Source: Collimonas sp. OK412 (GTDB lineage: Bacteria > Pseudomonadota > Gammaproteobacteria > Burkholderiales > Burkholderiaceae_D). From it: a stretch of DNA of 64,000 nucleotides. A program made the translations under genes and the position numbers. Within the stretch, counting starts at the first letter, position 1, and each line of letters starts with the position of its first letter. Shown one piece after another: positions 1 to 10,600 of this stretch. The stretch lies in assembly GCF_900112135.1 (NCBI RefSeq), contig NZ_FOLC01000013.1:98440-162439 (forward strand), given 5' to 3'. A model generated the notes under the pieces. It had not been told where the DNA came from. It searched no databases and saw only the letters and a program-made list of their open reading frames with translations.

Positions 1-665
1 AATGCGCCATCCACTGGGAAAACATTTCCGCCCTGCGCGAAGAATTTCCGCGCGTGCTGTTTACCGAGGGATTGTTCGCGGTAGACCGCGACCGCCTCAC
101 CTGTTCCGGCGGCACCGCCCCCATCGACCTGATGCTGAACCTGACTGCCAACCGCTACGGCAAGACGCTGGCGGCAGAGATTTCCGAGCAGTTCATCCTG
201 GAACGCATACGCGACGGCGCTTACCAGCAGCATATCCCGATTGCCGCCCGGCTCGGCTTCAGCCGCAAGGAGCTGATCGAAGTCGCCAGGCTGATGGAAA
301 CCCACATCGAAGAAACCCTGTCCTTTGAAGAAATCGCCAGGCTGGTGGGTTTGTCGCAACGCCAGCTGCAGCGCATGTTCAAGTATTACCTGGACGTCAC
401 GCCTACCCATTATTACCTGCAGCTGCGCTTGCGGCGCGCACGCGAGCTGCTGCTGCAGACCACCATGTCGATCATGAGCGTGACGGTGGCTTGCGGGTTC
501 CAGTCGTCCTGCCATTTCAGCAAGGCGTATCGCAACCAGTTCGGCCGTTCTCCCAGCAGCGAACGGCACCTGCGCCATCCCTACCTGTCCGCGGTCGACG
601 AACTGCCGCCGTTGCCGGCCTTGCCGCTGGCGGTGGACGAGCTGTTTGACGCCGGCAGGCAATAG
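1..665 (+). CDS. gbdR: GlxA-family AraC transcriptional regulator, GbdR-like (5' truncated)
   Basis: The reading frame is open from the left edge, so the start lies outside the window. The first visible residues are the end of the class-I glutamine-amidotransferase-like (DJ-1/PfpI) domain, including TCSGGTAPIDLMLNL. A C-terminal AraC DNA-binding domain with two helix-turn-helix units follows; the second is around ACGFQSSCHFSKAYRNQFGR. In pseudomonads this architecture with these neighbours is GbdR, the activator of glycine betaine and dimethylglycine catabolism. The next genes (choline-binding protein, formaldehyde dehydrogenase, sarcosine oxidase) are the expected regulon, so I infer the same role here. 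The family is visible directly; the GbdR identity rests on context. Confidence 0.75.
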   Translation, partial: CAIHWENISALREEFPRVLFTEGLFAVDRDRLTCSGGTAPIDLMLNLTANRYGKTLAAEISEQFILERIRDGAYQQHIPIAARLGFSRKELIEVARLMETHIEETLSFEEIARLVGLSQRQLQRMFKYYLDVTPTHYYLQLRLRRARELLLQTTMSIMSVTVACGFQSSCHFSKAYRNQFGRSPSSERHLRHPYLSAVDELPPLPALPLAVDELFDAGRQ

Positions 666-827
666 CATGTCGCAATCGGTCTAAAGCCCAGCCCGGATGC
701 GATGTAATTTCTTACCTGTACCGGTACGCATGATTTATTCCTGTTGCGTCTGCGTGCATGCCCTTTCCATTCATCTTGTGCCGATGCCTGCATCGGACTG
801 TCATCTTTGTTTCAGGAGAAAAAAGCA

Positions 828-1772
828 ATGAAATCATTCAGCTTGATGGTCGCCGGCGCCGGCGTGGCGTGCAGCCTGCTGGCGCCGGTGCAGGCGCAGG
901 AACCGAGATCGTGCCAGACCGTGCGTTTCGCCGATGTCGGCTGGACCGACATCGCCGCCACCACCGGCCTGGCTTCCGCCGTGTACGAGGGCCTGGGCTA
1001 CCACACCAGCAAGACCATCGCCTCGGTGCCGATCACCTTTGCCGGCGTAAAGAACAAGCAGATCGACCTGTTCCTCGGTTACTGGGCGCCGACCATGGAT
1101 CCCATCATTGCCCCCTTCGTCAAGGAAAAATCGCTCAAGGTGCTGCCTACGCCGAACCTGACCGGCGCCAAATACACGCTGGCGGTGCCGACCTATGCCT
1201 ACGATGCCGGCCTCAAGACCTTCGCCGATATCGCCAAGTACTCGAAAGAACTGGACGGCAAGATCTACGGCATCGAACCCGGCAACGACGGCAATGCGCT
1301 GATCCAGGGCATGATCAGCAAGAACCAGTTCAACCTGAAGAATTTCAAGATGGTGGAATCGAGCGAGGCCGGCATGCTGATCGAGCTGGGGCGGGCGGTC
1401 AAGCAAAAGAAATGGATCGTGATCCTGGGCTGGGAACCGCATCCGATGAATGTGCAGCAAAAGATCAGCTACCTGAGCGGCGGCGACGATGTATTCGGCC
1501 CCAATTTCGGCGAGGCCAAGGTGTACACCGTGGCGGCTACCGACTATGCGGCGCGCTGTCCGAACGCCGACAAGCTGGCCGGCAACCTGCAGTTTTCCAC
1601 CGGCATCGAAAACCAGCTGATGGGACGCATCATGGACAAATCCGATCCCAAGGCCGCGGCCAAGGAGTGGCTGAAGAAGAATCCCGAGATCCTGGACAAG
1701 CTGCTGGCCGGGGTCAAGACCTTCGACGGCAAGGACGGCCTGCCGGCGGTCAAGACTTCGCTGGGGCTGTAA
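828..1772 (+). CDS. choX: Choline ABC transporter substrate-binding protein
   Basis: Periplasmic binding protein of 314 residues for choline uptake (OpuAC-like fold). The start at 828 has a good AGGAG upstream and gives a signal peptide cleaved after about residue 23 (VQA|QEP). The mature N-terminus SCQTVRFADVGWTDI is typical of the ChoX/CbcX/BetX group. Trp39, Trp86, Tyr116 and Trp202 line up in spacing with the aromatic box described for Sinorhizobium ChoX (Trp43, Trp90, Tyr119, Trp205). No permease or ATPase gene sits beside it, so the binding protein is an orphan here and probably serves a transporter encoded elsewhere. Its place between a GbdR-like regulator and formaldehyde dehydrogenase fits choline-to-glycine catabolism. 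Confidence 0.9.
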   Translation: MKSFSLMVAGAGVACSLLAPVQAQEPRSCQTVRFADVGWTDIAATTGLASAVYEGLGYHTSKTIASVPITFAGVKNKQIDLFLGYWAPTMDPIIAPFVKEKSLKVLPTPNLTGAKYTLAVPTYAYDAGLKTFADIAKYSKELDGKIYGIEPGNDGNALIQGMISKNQFNLKNFKMVESSEAGMLIELGRAVKQKKWIVILGWEPHPMNVQQKISYLSGGDDVFGPNFGEAKVYTVAATDYAARCPNADKLAGNLQFSTGIENQLMGRIMDKSDPKAAAKEWLKKNPEILDKLLAGVKTFDGKDGLPAVKTSLGL

Positions 1773-1826
1773 CGGCGTAATGTTTTCCGGCTTCCATCTT
1801 CATAATTAATAACTGGAGGAGACACA

Positions 1827-3029
1827 ATGTCTGAAAATCGTGGCGTGGTTTATATCGAGCAGGGCAAGGTCGAAATACAGTCGATCCCGTTTCCCAAGCT
1901 CGACAATCCGCAAGGCAGGAAAATCGAGCATGGCGTGATCCTGAAAGTGGTTTCCACCAACATCTGCGGTTCCGACCAGCACATGGTGCGCGGCCGCACT
2001 ACCGCCCAGGCGGGGCTGGTGCTGGGCCATGAAATTACCGGCGAAGTGATCGAGGTCGGTTCCGATGTCGAAACCATCAGGAAGGGCGACCTGGTTTCAG
2101 TACCCTTCAACGTCGCCTGCGGCCGCTGCCGCACCTGCAAGGAACAGCACACCGGCGTCTGCGAAACCGTCAATCCGGCGCGCGCCGGCGGCGCTTATGG
2201 CTATGTCGACATGGGCGGCTGGATAGGCGGCCAGGCCGAGTACGTGATGGTGCCTTACGCCGACTTCAATTTGCTGCGTTTCCCCGACAAAGAGCAGGCG
2301 ATGGGCAAGATCCGCGACCTGACCTGCCTGTCGGATATCCTGCCGACCGGCTACCACGGCGCGGTGACGGCTGGGGTCGGCCCCGGCGCCACGGTGTATG
2401 TCGCCGGCGCCGGTCCGGTCGGCCTGGCTGCGGCAGCCTCGGCGCGCTTGCTGGGAGCGGCGGTGGTGATCGTCGGCGACGTCAATCCGCTGCGGCTGGT
2501 GCATGCGCGCAGCGTCGGTTTTGAAACGGTCGACCTGTCCCTCGATGCGTCGCTGGGCGAGCAGATCACGCAGATCCTGGGCGTGCCGGAAGTCGATTGC
2601 GCGATCGACTGCGTCGGCTTCGAGGCGCGCGGCCACGGCCACGCCGGGGCGCAGTCGGAAGCGCCGGCGACCGTGCTCAATTCGCTGATGGAGGTGACCC
2701 GCGTGGCCGGCAAGATCGGCATCCCGGGTCTGTACGTGACCGACGATCCGGGCGCCGTCGACAGCGCCGCCAAGCGCGGCAGCCTGAGCATCCGCCTTGG
2801 ACTGGGCTGGGCCAAGTCGCACAGCTTCCATACCGGGCAGACGCCGGTGATGAAATACAACCGGCAGCTGATGCAGGCGATCCTGTGGGACCGCATCAAG
2901 ATCGCCGAGATCGTCGGCGTTGAAGTCATCACCCTGGACCAGGCGCCGGCCGGTTACCAGCAGTTCGATGCCGGCGCGCCGAAGAAGTTTGTCATCGATC
3001 CGCATCGCTTGCTGCAAAAAGCCGCCTGA
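1827..3029 (+). CDS. fdhA: Glutathione-independent formaldehyde dehydrogenase
   Basis: Zinc-dependent medium-chain dehydrogenase of 400 residues, the usual length for the Pseudomonas putida FdhA type, which oxidises formaldehyde to formate with tightly bound NAD. Catalytic-zinc ligands Cys47 and His68 (NICGSDQH, LGHEITGE) and structural-zinc cysteines Cys98, Cys101, Cys104 and Cys112 are all present, one residue offset from the P. putida enzyme. The Rossmann motif AGAGPVGLAAAASA follows. The start has a strong GGAGGAG. It removes the formaldehyde released when sarcosine and dimethylglycine are demethylated, which explains its place in this island. Confidence 0.93.
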   Translation: MSENRGVVYIEQGKVEIQSIPFPKLDNPQGRKIEHGVILKVVSTNICGSDQHMVRGRTTAQAGLVLGHEITGEVIEVGSDVETIRKGDLVSVPFNVACGRCRTCKEQHTGVCETVNPARAGGAYGYVDMGGWIGGQAEYVMVPYADFNLLRFPDKEQAMGKIRDLTCLSDILPTGYHGAVTAGVGPGATVYVAGAGPVGLAAAASARLLGAAVVIVGDVNPLRLVHARSVGFETVDLSLDASLGEQITQILGVPEVDCAIDCVGFEARGHGHAGAQSEAPATVLNSLMEVTRVAGKIGIPGLYVTDDPGAVDSAAKRGSLSIRLGLGWAKSHSFHTGQTPVMKYNRQLMQAILWDRIKIAEIVGVEVITLDQAPAGYQQFDAGAPKKFVIDPHRLLQKAA

Positions 3030-3045
3030 GCAATCTCGGCTTGAT

Positions 3046-3082
3046 GGCCTGCTGACGGTCTTTTTTTGCGCCGTCAGGGGCC
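3046..3082. terminator. Candidate bidirectional terminator hairpin between fdhA and the aldolase
   Basis: Stem CTGACGG (3052-3058) with CCGTCAG (3071-3077), extended by GGCC on both sides. The 12-nt loop holds a run of seven T. The two genes converge here, so a shared terminator is expected. The T-run lies in the loop instead of after the stem, so an intrinsic mechanism is uncertain. Confidence 0.4.
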
Positions 3083-3084
3083 GC

Positions 3085-4173
3085 TCACGCAGGCGCCAGC
3101 AGCGCCTGGAACTGGTCCAGGATCGCGACAATCCTGTCGCTGGATAAAGACAGCAGCGCCTCTCCCACATACCACTCGACATAACTCTGCTGCGGCAAGG
3201 CCGCATGCCTGGCTTCGCCGAACAGCCAGACACCGTGTTCCCTGGCCAGCTGGTTGCGGGCGGCGTTTGCTGCATCGCGGTCGACCGGCAGGTAGAGATG
3301 CAGCATGTTGCAATGCGGCTGCCGCGGATTGACCTGCCACAGCGGGTAGCGCGCCAGCAGCTGGTACAGCTCCCGGGTGCGCTGCAGGTAGGCCGGCATG
3401 CGCGCCAGTTTTTCATCGAAGCGCATTGCCGCCGCCACTACATAGGGTGAGCGCTGGTAGACGTTGCCGCCCAGCCGTTTCATCCATGCCGAGGTGCGGC
3501 CGATGAAATCGCGGCTGCCCAGCAGCATGGCGCCGCCCAGGCCGCCGATGCCCTTGTAGAACGAGACGTACGCGCTGTCGAAGCCGGCCGCCACGCTGTC
3601 CAGCGGTTTGCCGTAGCCGGCGGCAGCTTCCCACAGGCGGGCGCCGTCCAGGTGCAGATGAATGTGTTGTTCGCGGCAGTATCGCTTGACCGCTTCCAGT
3701 TCTTCCCATGCCGGCAGCTGGCCGCCGATTTCACGCATGGGCAATTCGTACAGCGCAGCTCCCAGGCGGTCAGGGATGGCTTTCAGGTCATCGACCGTCC
3801 ATGGCCGGTGCGGGTTGCCGACATTGAGCGCGGTGAAATGGTCAAGCAGCTGGTAATTGCTGTTTTCATGCAGCAAGACATGCGCGGTGGGATGCAGCGC
3901 CGCCAGCGGATTGTTCCTGTCCTGGCAAGCGATGCGAAGCGCGACGGCCTGGGCAAGCGTTCCGGTAATCACGAAGCGGGCAGCTTCGAAACCCAGCAGC
4001 GCCGCGACCTTGTTTTCAAAATCCTGGAGCAGGGCGCCTTCGCCGTAGCTGTCGTGCTGGATGCCGTGCGCCTGGCACCAGGCGGCCATCTCGGCAAAAT
4101 CCTGGGCGGCAGGACGCGGCGCGGCGCCGGAAAAGAAGGTATGGCATTGATTGCGCAGATCGGCGTTTGACAT
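3085..4173 (-). CDS. Low-specificity L-threonine aldolase / beta-eliminating lyase family protein
   Basis: PLP-dependent fold-type I enzyme of 362 residues. The family cleaves threonine or allo-threonine (and some other beta-hydroxy amino acids) to glycine and an aldehyde. The PLP lysine is in SFYKGIGGLGG, and the Asp that pairs with the pyridine nitrogen is in HLHLDGARLWEAA. I chose the ATG at 4173 (MSNADLRNQ), where family-like sequence begins; the frame stays open to 4239 and no start has a good ribosome-binding site. Pseudomonas betaine-catabolism islands also carry an aldolase of this family, so a role in glycine/serine/threonine balance is likely. Exact substrate unknown. Confidence 0.75.
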   Translation of the reverse strand: MSNADLRNQCHTFFSGAAPRPAAQDFAEMAAWCQAHGIQHDSYGEGALLQDFENKVAALLGFEAARFVITGTLAQAVALRIACQDRNNPLAALHPTAHVLLHENSNYQLLDHFTALNVGNPHRPWTVDDLKAIPDRLGAALYELPMREIGGQLPAWEELEAVKRYCREQHIHLHLDGARLWEAAAGYGKPLDSVAAGFDSAYVSFYKGIGGLGGAMLLGSRDFIGRTSAWMKRLGGNVYQRSPYVVAAAMRFDEKLARMPAYLQRTRELYQLLARYPLWQVNPRQPHCNMLHLYLPVDRDAANAARNQLAREHGVWLFGEARHAALPQQSYVEWYVGEALLSLSSDRIVAILDQFQALLAPA

Positions 4174-4636
4174 GGCTTGCGGTTCAGGCCCGTGGGCCAG
4201 GGTTAGGAAGGGGATTGCCATCTTACCCGGATTCAGCATCCCGGCTGAACATGTCTAATTGGTAATATTCCGGGATTCGGCTTATGCCCTACAAGAAAAT
4301 GTCATCGCGTCCCACCGGTGACTTGGCCGTAGAATTAAATATTGTCGTGCTTGTCGGAAAAGGACAAACACTTGTCAGCTACGGAAAATAGGCCAGCCTG
4401 TGCAAGGACAAAATGATGCCAAGGAATAGCACTGCAACCGATTGCCGATTGTGGCTTAAATTGTGGCTTGAATTGTGGCTTGAAGCCAAGTCCGGATCGG
4501 GGCTGTTGCGCTGTACCCTGGCGTTGTCGTGTCTCGTGCGCTGCTTGCCGTTGGCCGGGAAAAATACTTCAACCCACCCAGGAGTTGTCATGAACGTTAG
4601 CACCATGTTTTGCCAGTGTATCCAATCGGGTTTCCT
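4174..4636. promoter_or_regulatory. 463-bp upstream region of serine dehydratase with repeats and leader ORF
   Basis: This is one of the longest stretches without a conventional gene. It must carry the promoters of the divergent aldolase and of sdaA. Visible structure: an inverted repeat TTGTC (4351-4355) / GACAA (4363-4367), a further CTTGTC at 4371-4376, three tandem 12-bp repeats (4448-4483), and a small ORF that ends in the sdaA start. I found no glycine-riboswitch-like aptamer in it. Confidence 0.5.
4448..4483 (+). repeat. Three tandem 12-bp direct repeats upstream of sdaA
   Basis: Units are ATTGTGGCTTAA (4448-4459), ATTGTGGCTTGA (4460-4471) and ATTGTGGCTTGA (4472-4483). They differ at a single position. 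Being 12 bp long, they keep any reading frame. In the frame of the candidate leader ORF they read LWLK-LWLE-LWLE. They could be repeated protein-binding sites or a slippage-generated coding repeat. Confidence 0.85.
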
Positions 4637-4640
4637 ATGA
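4590..4640 (+). CDS. Candidate 16-residue leader peptide coupled to sdaA
   Basis: ATG at 4590 is preceded by an excellent AGGAG with a 6-nt spacer. The 16-codon ORF ([16 protein letters not shown]) stops with TGA inside the ATGA that starts sdaA. sdaA itself has no clear Shine-Dalgarno, so coupled translation from this peptide is plausible. The same frame is open further back to an ATG at 4413 that also has an AAGGA site, giving a 75-residue alternative that includes the 12-bp repeats. I recognise no homologue. Either form could simply load ribosomes for sdaA or sense amino-acid supply. Confidence 0.4.
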   Translation: MNVSTMFCQCIQSGFL

Positions 4641-6028
4641 ACATCAGCACATTCGATTTATTCAAGGTCGGCATCGGCCCCTCCAGTTCGCATACGGTGG
4701 GACCGATGATTGCCGCCAATCGGTTTGCTGCGCATTTGCACGATAGCGGCCTGCTCGATGCGGTGCATGCGGTCAGGGTCGAGCTATACGGTTCGCTCGG
4801 CGCGACCGGCAAGGGCCACGGCAGCGACAAGGCAGTGCTGCTTGGACTGGAAGGCAACCTGCCGGACAACATCGACCCGGACCACGTCGAGCCGCGCCTG
4901 GCGGAAATCCGCAGCACCAGGAAACTGCTGTTGAACGGCAGCCATCCGATTGGCTGCGTGGAGAAAGAGCATGTACTGTTTTTCCGCCGCGAAGCCTTGC
5001 CGCAACATCCGAACGGCATGCGTTTTGTCGCCCTGGATGCTGCCGGCAGCGTGATCGCGGAAAAGGAATACTACTCGGTCGGCGGCGGTTTCGTGGTCAG
5101 CAAGGAAGGCCAGCGCGTCAACCTGGTGCAGGCGGGCAGCGTGCAAAGCGAAGGCGAGCTGCCGTATCCGTTCCATTCCGGCGACGAGCTGTTGCGCATG
5201 TGCGCTGAAAGCGGCCTGACGATTGCCGCGCTGATGATGGAAAACGAAAAGCATTGGCGTTCGGCGGAAGAAGTGCGGACCAAGCTGCTCGGCATCTGGG
5301 ACGTGATGGCGGCGGCGGTCAAGCGCGGCTGTTCGATAGACGGTGAATTGCCGGGCCCGATGCGGGTCAAGCGCCGCGCTTCCGAACTGTACCGGCAGTT
5401 GAAGGAGCGTTCCGAGGAATCGTTCACGGATCCTTTGTCCATGCTGGACTGGGTCAACCTGTATGCGATGGCGGTGAATGAAGAAAACGCCGCGGGCGGG
5501 CGGATCGTCACCGCGCCCACCAACGGCGCGGCGGGCGTATTGCCGGCGGTGCTGCATTACTACACCAAGTTCATTCCCGGTTCGAATAAAGACGGGATCA
5601 TGACCTTCATGCTGACGGCTGCAGCGATCGGCCTGATCTACAAGGAAAACGCTTCCATCTCCGGCGCTGAAGTCGGTTGCCAGGGCGAGGTCGGCGTCGC
5701 CTGTTCGATGGCAGCGGGAGCATTGGCGGCGGTCCAGGGCGGCACGCCAGAGCAGATCGAGAACGCTGCCGAAATCGGCATGGAACACAACCTCGGCATG
5801 ACCTGCGACCCGGTCGGCGGCCTGGTGCAGATTCCCTGCATAGAACGCAATGCGATGGGCGCGGTGAAGGCAATCAACGCCGCCCGCATGGCCTTGCGCG
5901 GCAACGGCAAGCATTATGTGTCGCTGGACAATGTGATCAAGACCATGATGCAGACCGGCGCCGACATGAAGACCAAATACAAAGAAACATCACGTGGCGG
6001 TTTGGCGGTAAATGTCATCGAGTGCTGA
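4637..6028 (+). CDS. sdaA: L-serine ammonia-lyase (iron-sulfur L-serine dehydratase)
   Basis: Single-chain [4Fe-4S] L-serine dehydratase of 463 residues, converting L-serine to pyruvate and ammonia. Cys348, Cys390 and Cys401 plus the very last residue Cys463 have exactly the spacing of the Legionella enzyme ligands, where the C-terminal cysteine caps the cluster (tail-in-mouth). The N-terminal beta domain begins [19 protein letters not shown], another family signature. The start at 4637 lacks a clear ribosome-binding site and overlaps a small upstream ORF by ATGA. In this island it takes serine made from sarcosine-derived glycine and methylene-tetrahydrofolate to pyruvate. It is followed 45 bp later by soxB. 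Confidence 0.95.
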   Translation: MNISTFDLFKVGIGPSSSHTVGPMIAANRFAAHLHDSGLLDAVHAVRVELYGSLGATGKGHGSDKAVLLGLEGNLPDNIDPDHVEPRLAEIRSTRKLLLNGSHPIGCVEKEHVLFFRREALPQHPNGMRFVALDAAGSVIAEKEYYSVGGGFVVSKEGQRVNLVQAGSVQSEGELPYPFHSGDELLRMCAESGLTIAALMMENEKHWRSAEEVRTKLLGIWDVMAAAVKRGCSIDGELPGPMRVKRRASELYRQLKERSEESFTDPLSMLDWVNLYAMAVNEENAAGGRIVTAPTNGAAGVLPAVLHYYTKFIPGSNKDGIMTFMLTAAAIGLIYKENASISGAEVGCQGEVGVACSMAAGALAAVQGGTPEQIENAAEIGMEHNLGMTCDPVGGLVQIPCIERNAMGAVKAINAARMALRGNGKHYVSLDNVIKTMMQTGADMKTKYKETSRGGLAVNVIEC

Positions 6029-6073
6029 GTAGTCGGCGGCAATAAACAGCGGTTCCGGAACTTTGAGGAGTGT

Positions 6074-7318
6074 ATGAGCAATTATTCGATATTCAGCCTG
6101 ATCCGCAACGGGCTCTCCTACCATGAGAACTGGCAGCGGGCCTGGAAAAGTCCGGAACCGAAAAAGGAATACGACATTGTCATCGTCGGCGGCGGCGGCC
6201 ATGGCCTGGCTACTGCTTACTACCTGGCCAAGGTGCACGGCTTGCGCAATATCGCGGTGATCGAAAAAGGCTGGATAGGCGGCGGCAACACTGCCCGCAA
6301 CACCACCATCGTGCGCTCGAACTACCTGTGGGACGAGTCGGCCATGCTGTATGAAAAAGCCATGCAGCTGTGGGAAGGTCTTTCGCAAGATCTGAACTAC
6401 AACGTCATGTTCAGCCAGCGCGGCGTGATGAACCTGGCGCATACCCTGCAGGACGTGCGCGATACCGACCGCCGCATCAACGCCAACTGCCTCAACGGCG
6501 TCGACGCCGAATGGCTGACGCCGGCGCAGGTCAAGGAAATCGTGCCGATCATTAACCTGAACAGCCACTATCCGGTGCTGGGCGCTTCGTTCCAGCGGCG
6601 CGGCGGGGTGGCGCGGCACGATGCGGTGGCATGGGGCTTTGCCCGCGGCGCCGATGAGCGCGGCGTGGATATCTTGCAGAATTGCGGCGTCACCGGGATC
6701 CGGCGCGAGAATGGCGCGGTGACCGGGGTGGATACCGTCAAAGGTTTCATCAAGGCGAAGAAAGTAGCGGTAGTCGCCGCCGGCCATTCCAGTGTGCTGG
6801 CGGCGATGGCGGGCATCCGCCTGCCGCTGGAGAGCCATCCGTTGCAGGCGCTGGTGTCGGAACCGATCAAGCCGATCATCGATACGGTGGTAATGTCGAA
6901 TGCGGTGCACGCCTACATCAGCCAGTCCGACAAGGGTGACCTGGTGATCGGCGCTGGCGTCGACCAGTACACCGGCTACGGCCAGCGCGGCAGCTACCAC
7001 GTGATCGAAGGCACGCTGCAGGCGATCGTCGAAATGTTCCCGGTGCTGAGCCGGGTCCGCATGAACCGGCAGTGGGGCGGCATCGTCGATGTCTCGCCGG
7101 ACGCTTGCCCGATCATTTCCAAGACTCCGGTCAAGGGTTTGTACTTCAACTGCGGCTGGGGCACCGGCGGCTTCAAGGCCACGCCGGGCTCGGGCTGGGT
7201 GTTCGCCCACACGATTGCCAACGATAATCCGCACCCCTTGAACGCTCCGTTTGCGCTGGACCGTTTCTACAGCGGCCACCTGATCGACGAACACGGCGCC
7301 GCCGCCGTCGCTCACTAA
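6074..7318 (+). CDS. soxB: Sarcosine oxidase beta subunit
   Basis: FAD-dependent amine oxidase of 414 residues and the catalytic subunit of heterotetrameric sarcosine oxidase, which demethylates sarcosine to glycine and passes the methyl group to tetrahydrofolate. The dinucleotide-binding motif [16 protein letters not shown] is at about 36-51. The conserved [12 protein letters not shown] segment carries His182, the position of the histidine that binds FMN covalently in heterotetrameric enzymes. The C-terminal [13 protein letters not shown] flavin-contact motif is present. GAGGAG lies upstream. It is first of a tightly packed soxBDAG set. Confidence 0.95.
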   Translation: MSNYSIFSLIRNGLSYHENWQRAWKSPEPKKEYDIVIVGGGGHGLATAYYLAKVHGLRNIAVIEKGWIGGGNTARNTTIVRSNYLWDESAMLYEKAMQLWEGLSQDLNYNVMFSQRGVMNLAHTLQDVRDTDRRINANCLNGVDAEWLTPAQVKEIVPIINLNSHYPVLGASFQRRGGVARHDAVAWGFARGADERGVDILQNCGVTGIRRENGAVTGVDTVKGFIKAKKVAVVAAGHSSVLAAMAGIRLPLESHPLQALVSEPIKPIIDTVVMSNAVHAYISQSDKGDLVIGAGVDQYTGYGQRGSYHVIEGTLQAIVEMFPVLSRVRMNRQWGGIVDVSPDACPIISKTPVKGLYFNCGWGTGGFKATPGSGWVFAHTIANDNPHPLNAPFALDRFYSGHLIDEHGAAAVAH

Positions 7319-7345
7319 TTTCCGCTATCTGCCTGGAGATCCATC

Positions 7346-7630
7346 ATGTTATTGATTACCTGCCCTTGGTGCGGGCCGCGCGCCGAGAGTGAATTCCATT
7401 GCGGCGGCGAAGCCGACATCGCGCGTCCGCTGGACACCGAAAACATCAGCGACGAAGCCTGGGGCGACTATCTGTTCATGCGCAAGAATCCGCGCGGCGT
7501 GCACCGCGAGCAGTGGCTGCACAGCCATGGCTGCCGGCGCTGGTTCTTGGCCGAGCGCGACACCGTCACTTACGAATTCCTCGGCTACAGCAAGTTCGGC
7601 GAAAAGACTGAAACAGGGAGCGCAACATGA
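7346..7630 (+). CDS. soxD: Sarcosine oxidase delta subunit
   Basis: Small zinc-binding subunit of 94 residues. The zinc ligands of the family are visible: Cys in the N-terminal CPWCGPR, the FHCGGEA segment and His/Cys in HSHGCRRWF. It stabilises the oxidase heterotetramer. Its TGA overlaps the soxA ATG (ATGA), indicating coupled translation and a stoichiometric complex. Confidence 0.93.
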   Translation: MLLITCPWCGPRAESEFHCGGEADIARPLDTENISDEAWGDYLFMRKNPRGVHREQWLHSHGCRRWFLAERDTVTYEFLGYSKFGEKTETGSAT

Positions 7631-10600
7631 GCAACCGCCAAACGCATCGACTGCAGAGCGGCGGCCGCATAGACCGCGGCGCGGCGCTCAGCTTTACCTT
7701 CAACGGCAAGAGTTACCAGGGTTTCCAGGGCGATACGCTGGCCTCGGCGCTGCTGGCGAACGGCGTGCATTTTGTGGCGCGCAGCTGGAAATACCATCGT
7801 CCGCGCGGCATCGTCACCGCCGGCGTGGAAGAACCGAATGCGCTGGTGCAGCTGGAAACCGGCGCTTACACGGTGCCCAACGCCCGCGCCACCGAAATCG
7901 AGCTGTACCAGGGCTTGAGCGCGGCCAGCGTTAATGCCAGCCCCAGCATCGAGAACGACCGGATGGCGGTGAACCAGCTGTTTGCCCGTTTCATCCCGGC
8001 CGGTTTCTATTACAAGACATTCAAGTGGCCGCGCAGCTGGTGGGGCAAGTACGAAGAAGTGATACGGGAAGCGGCCGGCTTCGGCAAGGCGCCGACCGAG
8101 CTCGATCCTGACCGCTACGAAAAGACCTACGCGCATTGCGATGTGCTGGTTGCAGGCGCCGGTCCGGCCGGTCTGGCGGCGGCATGGGTGGCCGCCAGCT
8201 CCGGCGCGCGGGTGGTGCTGGTCGACGACCAGTCGGAACTGGGCGGCAGCCTGCTGTCCGGGCCGGCGGTGATCGACGGTTTGCCTGCCGCCGAGTGGGT
8301 GGCAAAGATCAGCGCCGACCTGAGGCGTTTGCCGGAAGTGACGATCTTGTCGCGCAGCACGGTATTCGGCTACCAGGACCACAACCTGCTGACCGTGACC
8401 CAGCGCCTGAGCGAGCATTTGCCGCTGGCGGCGCGCGGCCTGGTGCGCGAGCGCCTGTGGAAAGTGCGCGCCAAGCACGTGATACTGGCTACCGGCGCCC
8501 ATGAGCGGCCGATCGTGTTTGGCAACAACGACCTGCCAGGCATCATGCTGGCGTCGGCGGTATCGACCTATATCCACCGCTACGGCGTGCTGCCGGGGCG
8601 CAAGGCAGTGATCTTCACCAATAACGACGATGCTTACCAGACCGCGCTGGACCTGAAGGCCAATGGCGCCGAAGTGACCGTGGTCGACCCGCGCCCGGCC
8701 GGCAGCAGCAGCTTGCCGGCTGCCGCCAGGCGGCAGGGCGTCAACATTATCAACGACGCCGTGGTGGTGACTGCCAGCGGCGGCCGCCATGTCAAGCTGG
8801 TGGAGGTGGTGCGTCACCAGGATGGCGTGCCGGGACAGTTCATCACCTCGGTTTCCTGCGACCTGCTGGGCGTGTCGGGCGGCTGGAATCCGGTGATCCA
8901 CCTGTTTGCCCAGTCCGGCGGCAAGGCCCACTGGAGTAACGAGAAGGCTTGTTTTGTGCCGGGCTCGGCGATGCAAAAGGAAACCAGCGCGGGCGCCGCC
9001 AACGGCGATTTCAGCCTCGGCGGCGCCTTGCGCGACGGTGCTCTGGCGGCCCGGCAAGCGATCCTTGCAGCCGGCCTGAAGCCGGTGGCGCTGCCCAACT
9101 GGAAAGTGGCTGAGCTGTCCGAAGCCGCCATCTTGCCCTTGTGGCTGGTGGGCGACCGCAAGCAGGTGGGGCGCGGCCCCAAGCAGTTCGTCGATTACCA
9201 GAACGACGTTTCGGCGGCGGACATCTACCTGGCGGCGCGCGAGGGCTACCACTCGGTGGAACACGTCAAGCGGTACACCGCGCTCGGCTTCGGCACCGAC
9301 CAGGGCAAGCTCGGTAATATCAACGGCATGGCGATCCTGGCTGAAGTGCTGGGCAAGACCATCCCGGAAACCGGCACCACCACCTTCCGCCCGAACTACA
9401 CGCCGGTAACCTTCGGCACCGTGGCCGGGCGCGAACTGGGCGAGTTCCTGACGCCGATCCGCAAGACCTGCATCCATCCCTGGCACCAGGAGCAGGGCGC
9501 CTTGTTTGAAGATGTCGGCAACTGGAAACGGCCATGGTATTACCCGCGCGGCAAGGAAGACCTGCACGCCGCGGTGGCGCGCGAATGCCTGGCGGCGCGC
9601 AACAGCGTCGGCATCCTGGATGCTTCGACCCTGGGCAAGATCGATGTGCAGGGGCCGGATGCGGTGACCTTGCTGAACTGGATCTACACCAATCCGTGGA
9701 ACAAGCTGGAAGTCGGCAAATGCCGCTACGGCCTGATGCTGGATGAAAACGGCATGGTGTTCGACGACGGCGTCACGGTGCGCCTGGGCGAACAGCATTT
9801 CCTGATGAGCACCACCACCGGCGGCGCGGCGCGCGTGCTGGACTGGATGGAGCGCTGGCTGCAGACCGAATGGCCGCACCTGAAGGTCAACCTGACTTCC
9901 GTGACCGACCACTTCGCGACGTTTGCGGTGGTGGGGCCGAATGCCCGGCGCGTGCTGCAGAAAGTGTGCAAGGACATTGATTTCTCGAACGAGAAATTCC
10001 CGTTCATGTCGTTCCGCGAAGGCAGCATCAACAGCGTGTTCACCCGCATCATGCGCATCAGCTTTTCCGGCGAACTGTCGTATGAGGTCAACGTGCCGGC
10101 CAACATGGGGCGCGCGATCTGGGATGCGATCATCGAAGCCGGCCAGGAATTCGATATCACGCCTTACGGCACCGAGACCATGCACGTGCTGCGGGCAGAG
10201 AAGGGCTACATCATCGTCGGCCAGGATACCGATGGCTCGGTGACGCCATTCGACCTCGGCATGGGCGGCCTGGTCGCCAAATCCAAGGATTTCCTCGGCA
10301 AGCGTTCGCTGATCCGTTCCGATACCGCGCGCGGCGACCGCAAGCAGCTGGTCGGACTGCTGAGCGATGACAAGGATGTTGTCTTGCCCGAAGGCAGCCA
10401 GATCCTGGCGGAGCCGAGCAATGAACCGGTGGCCGACATGATAGGGCACGTGACGTCCAGCTATTTCAGCCCGATCCTGCAGCGCTCGATTGCATTCGCG
10501 CTGATCAAGGGTGGCCTCGGCAAGATGGGGCAGGAAGTCAGCATTCCGCTGGCGAACGGACGCAATCTCGCGGCCAAGATCAGCAGCTTGGTGTTTTACG

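Noticed and set aside
4174..4636. Glycine riboswitch upstream of sdaA
   Set aside because: I looked for the tandem aptamer core motifs and found none; the repeats present are simple 12-mers.
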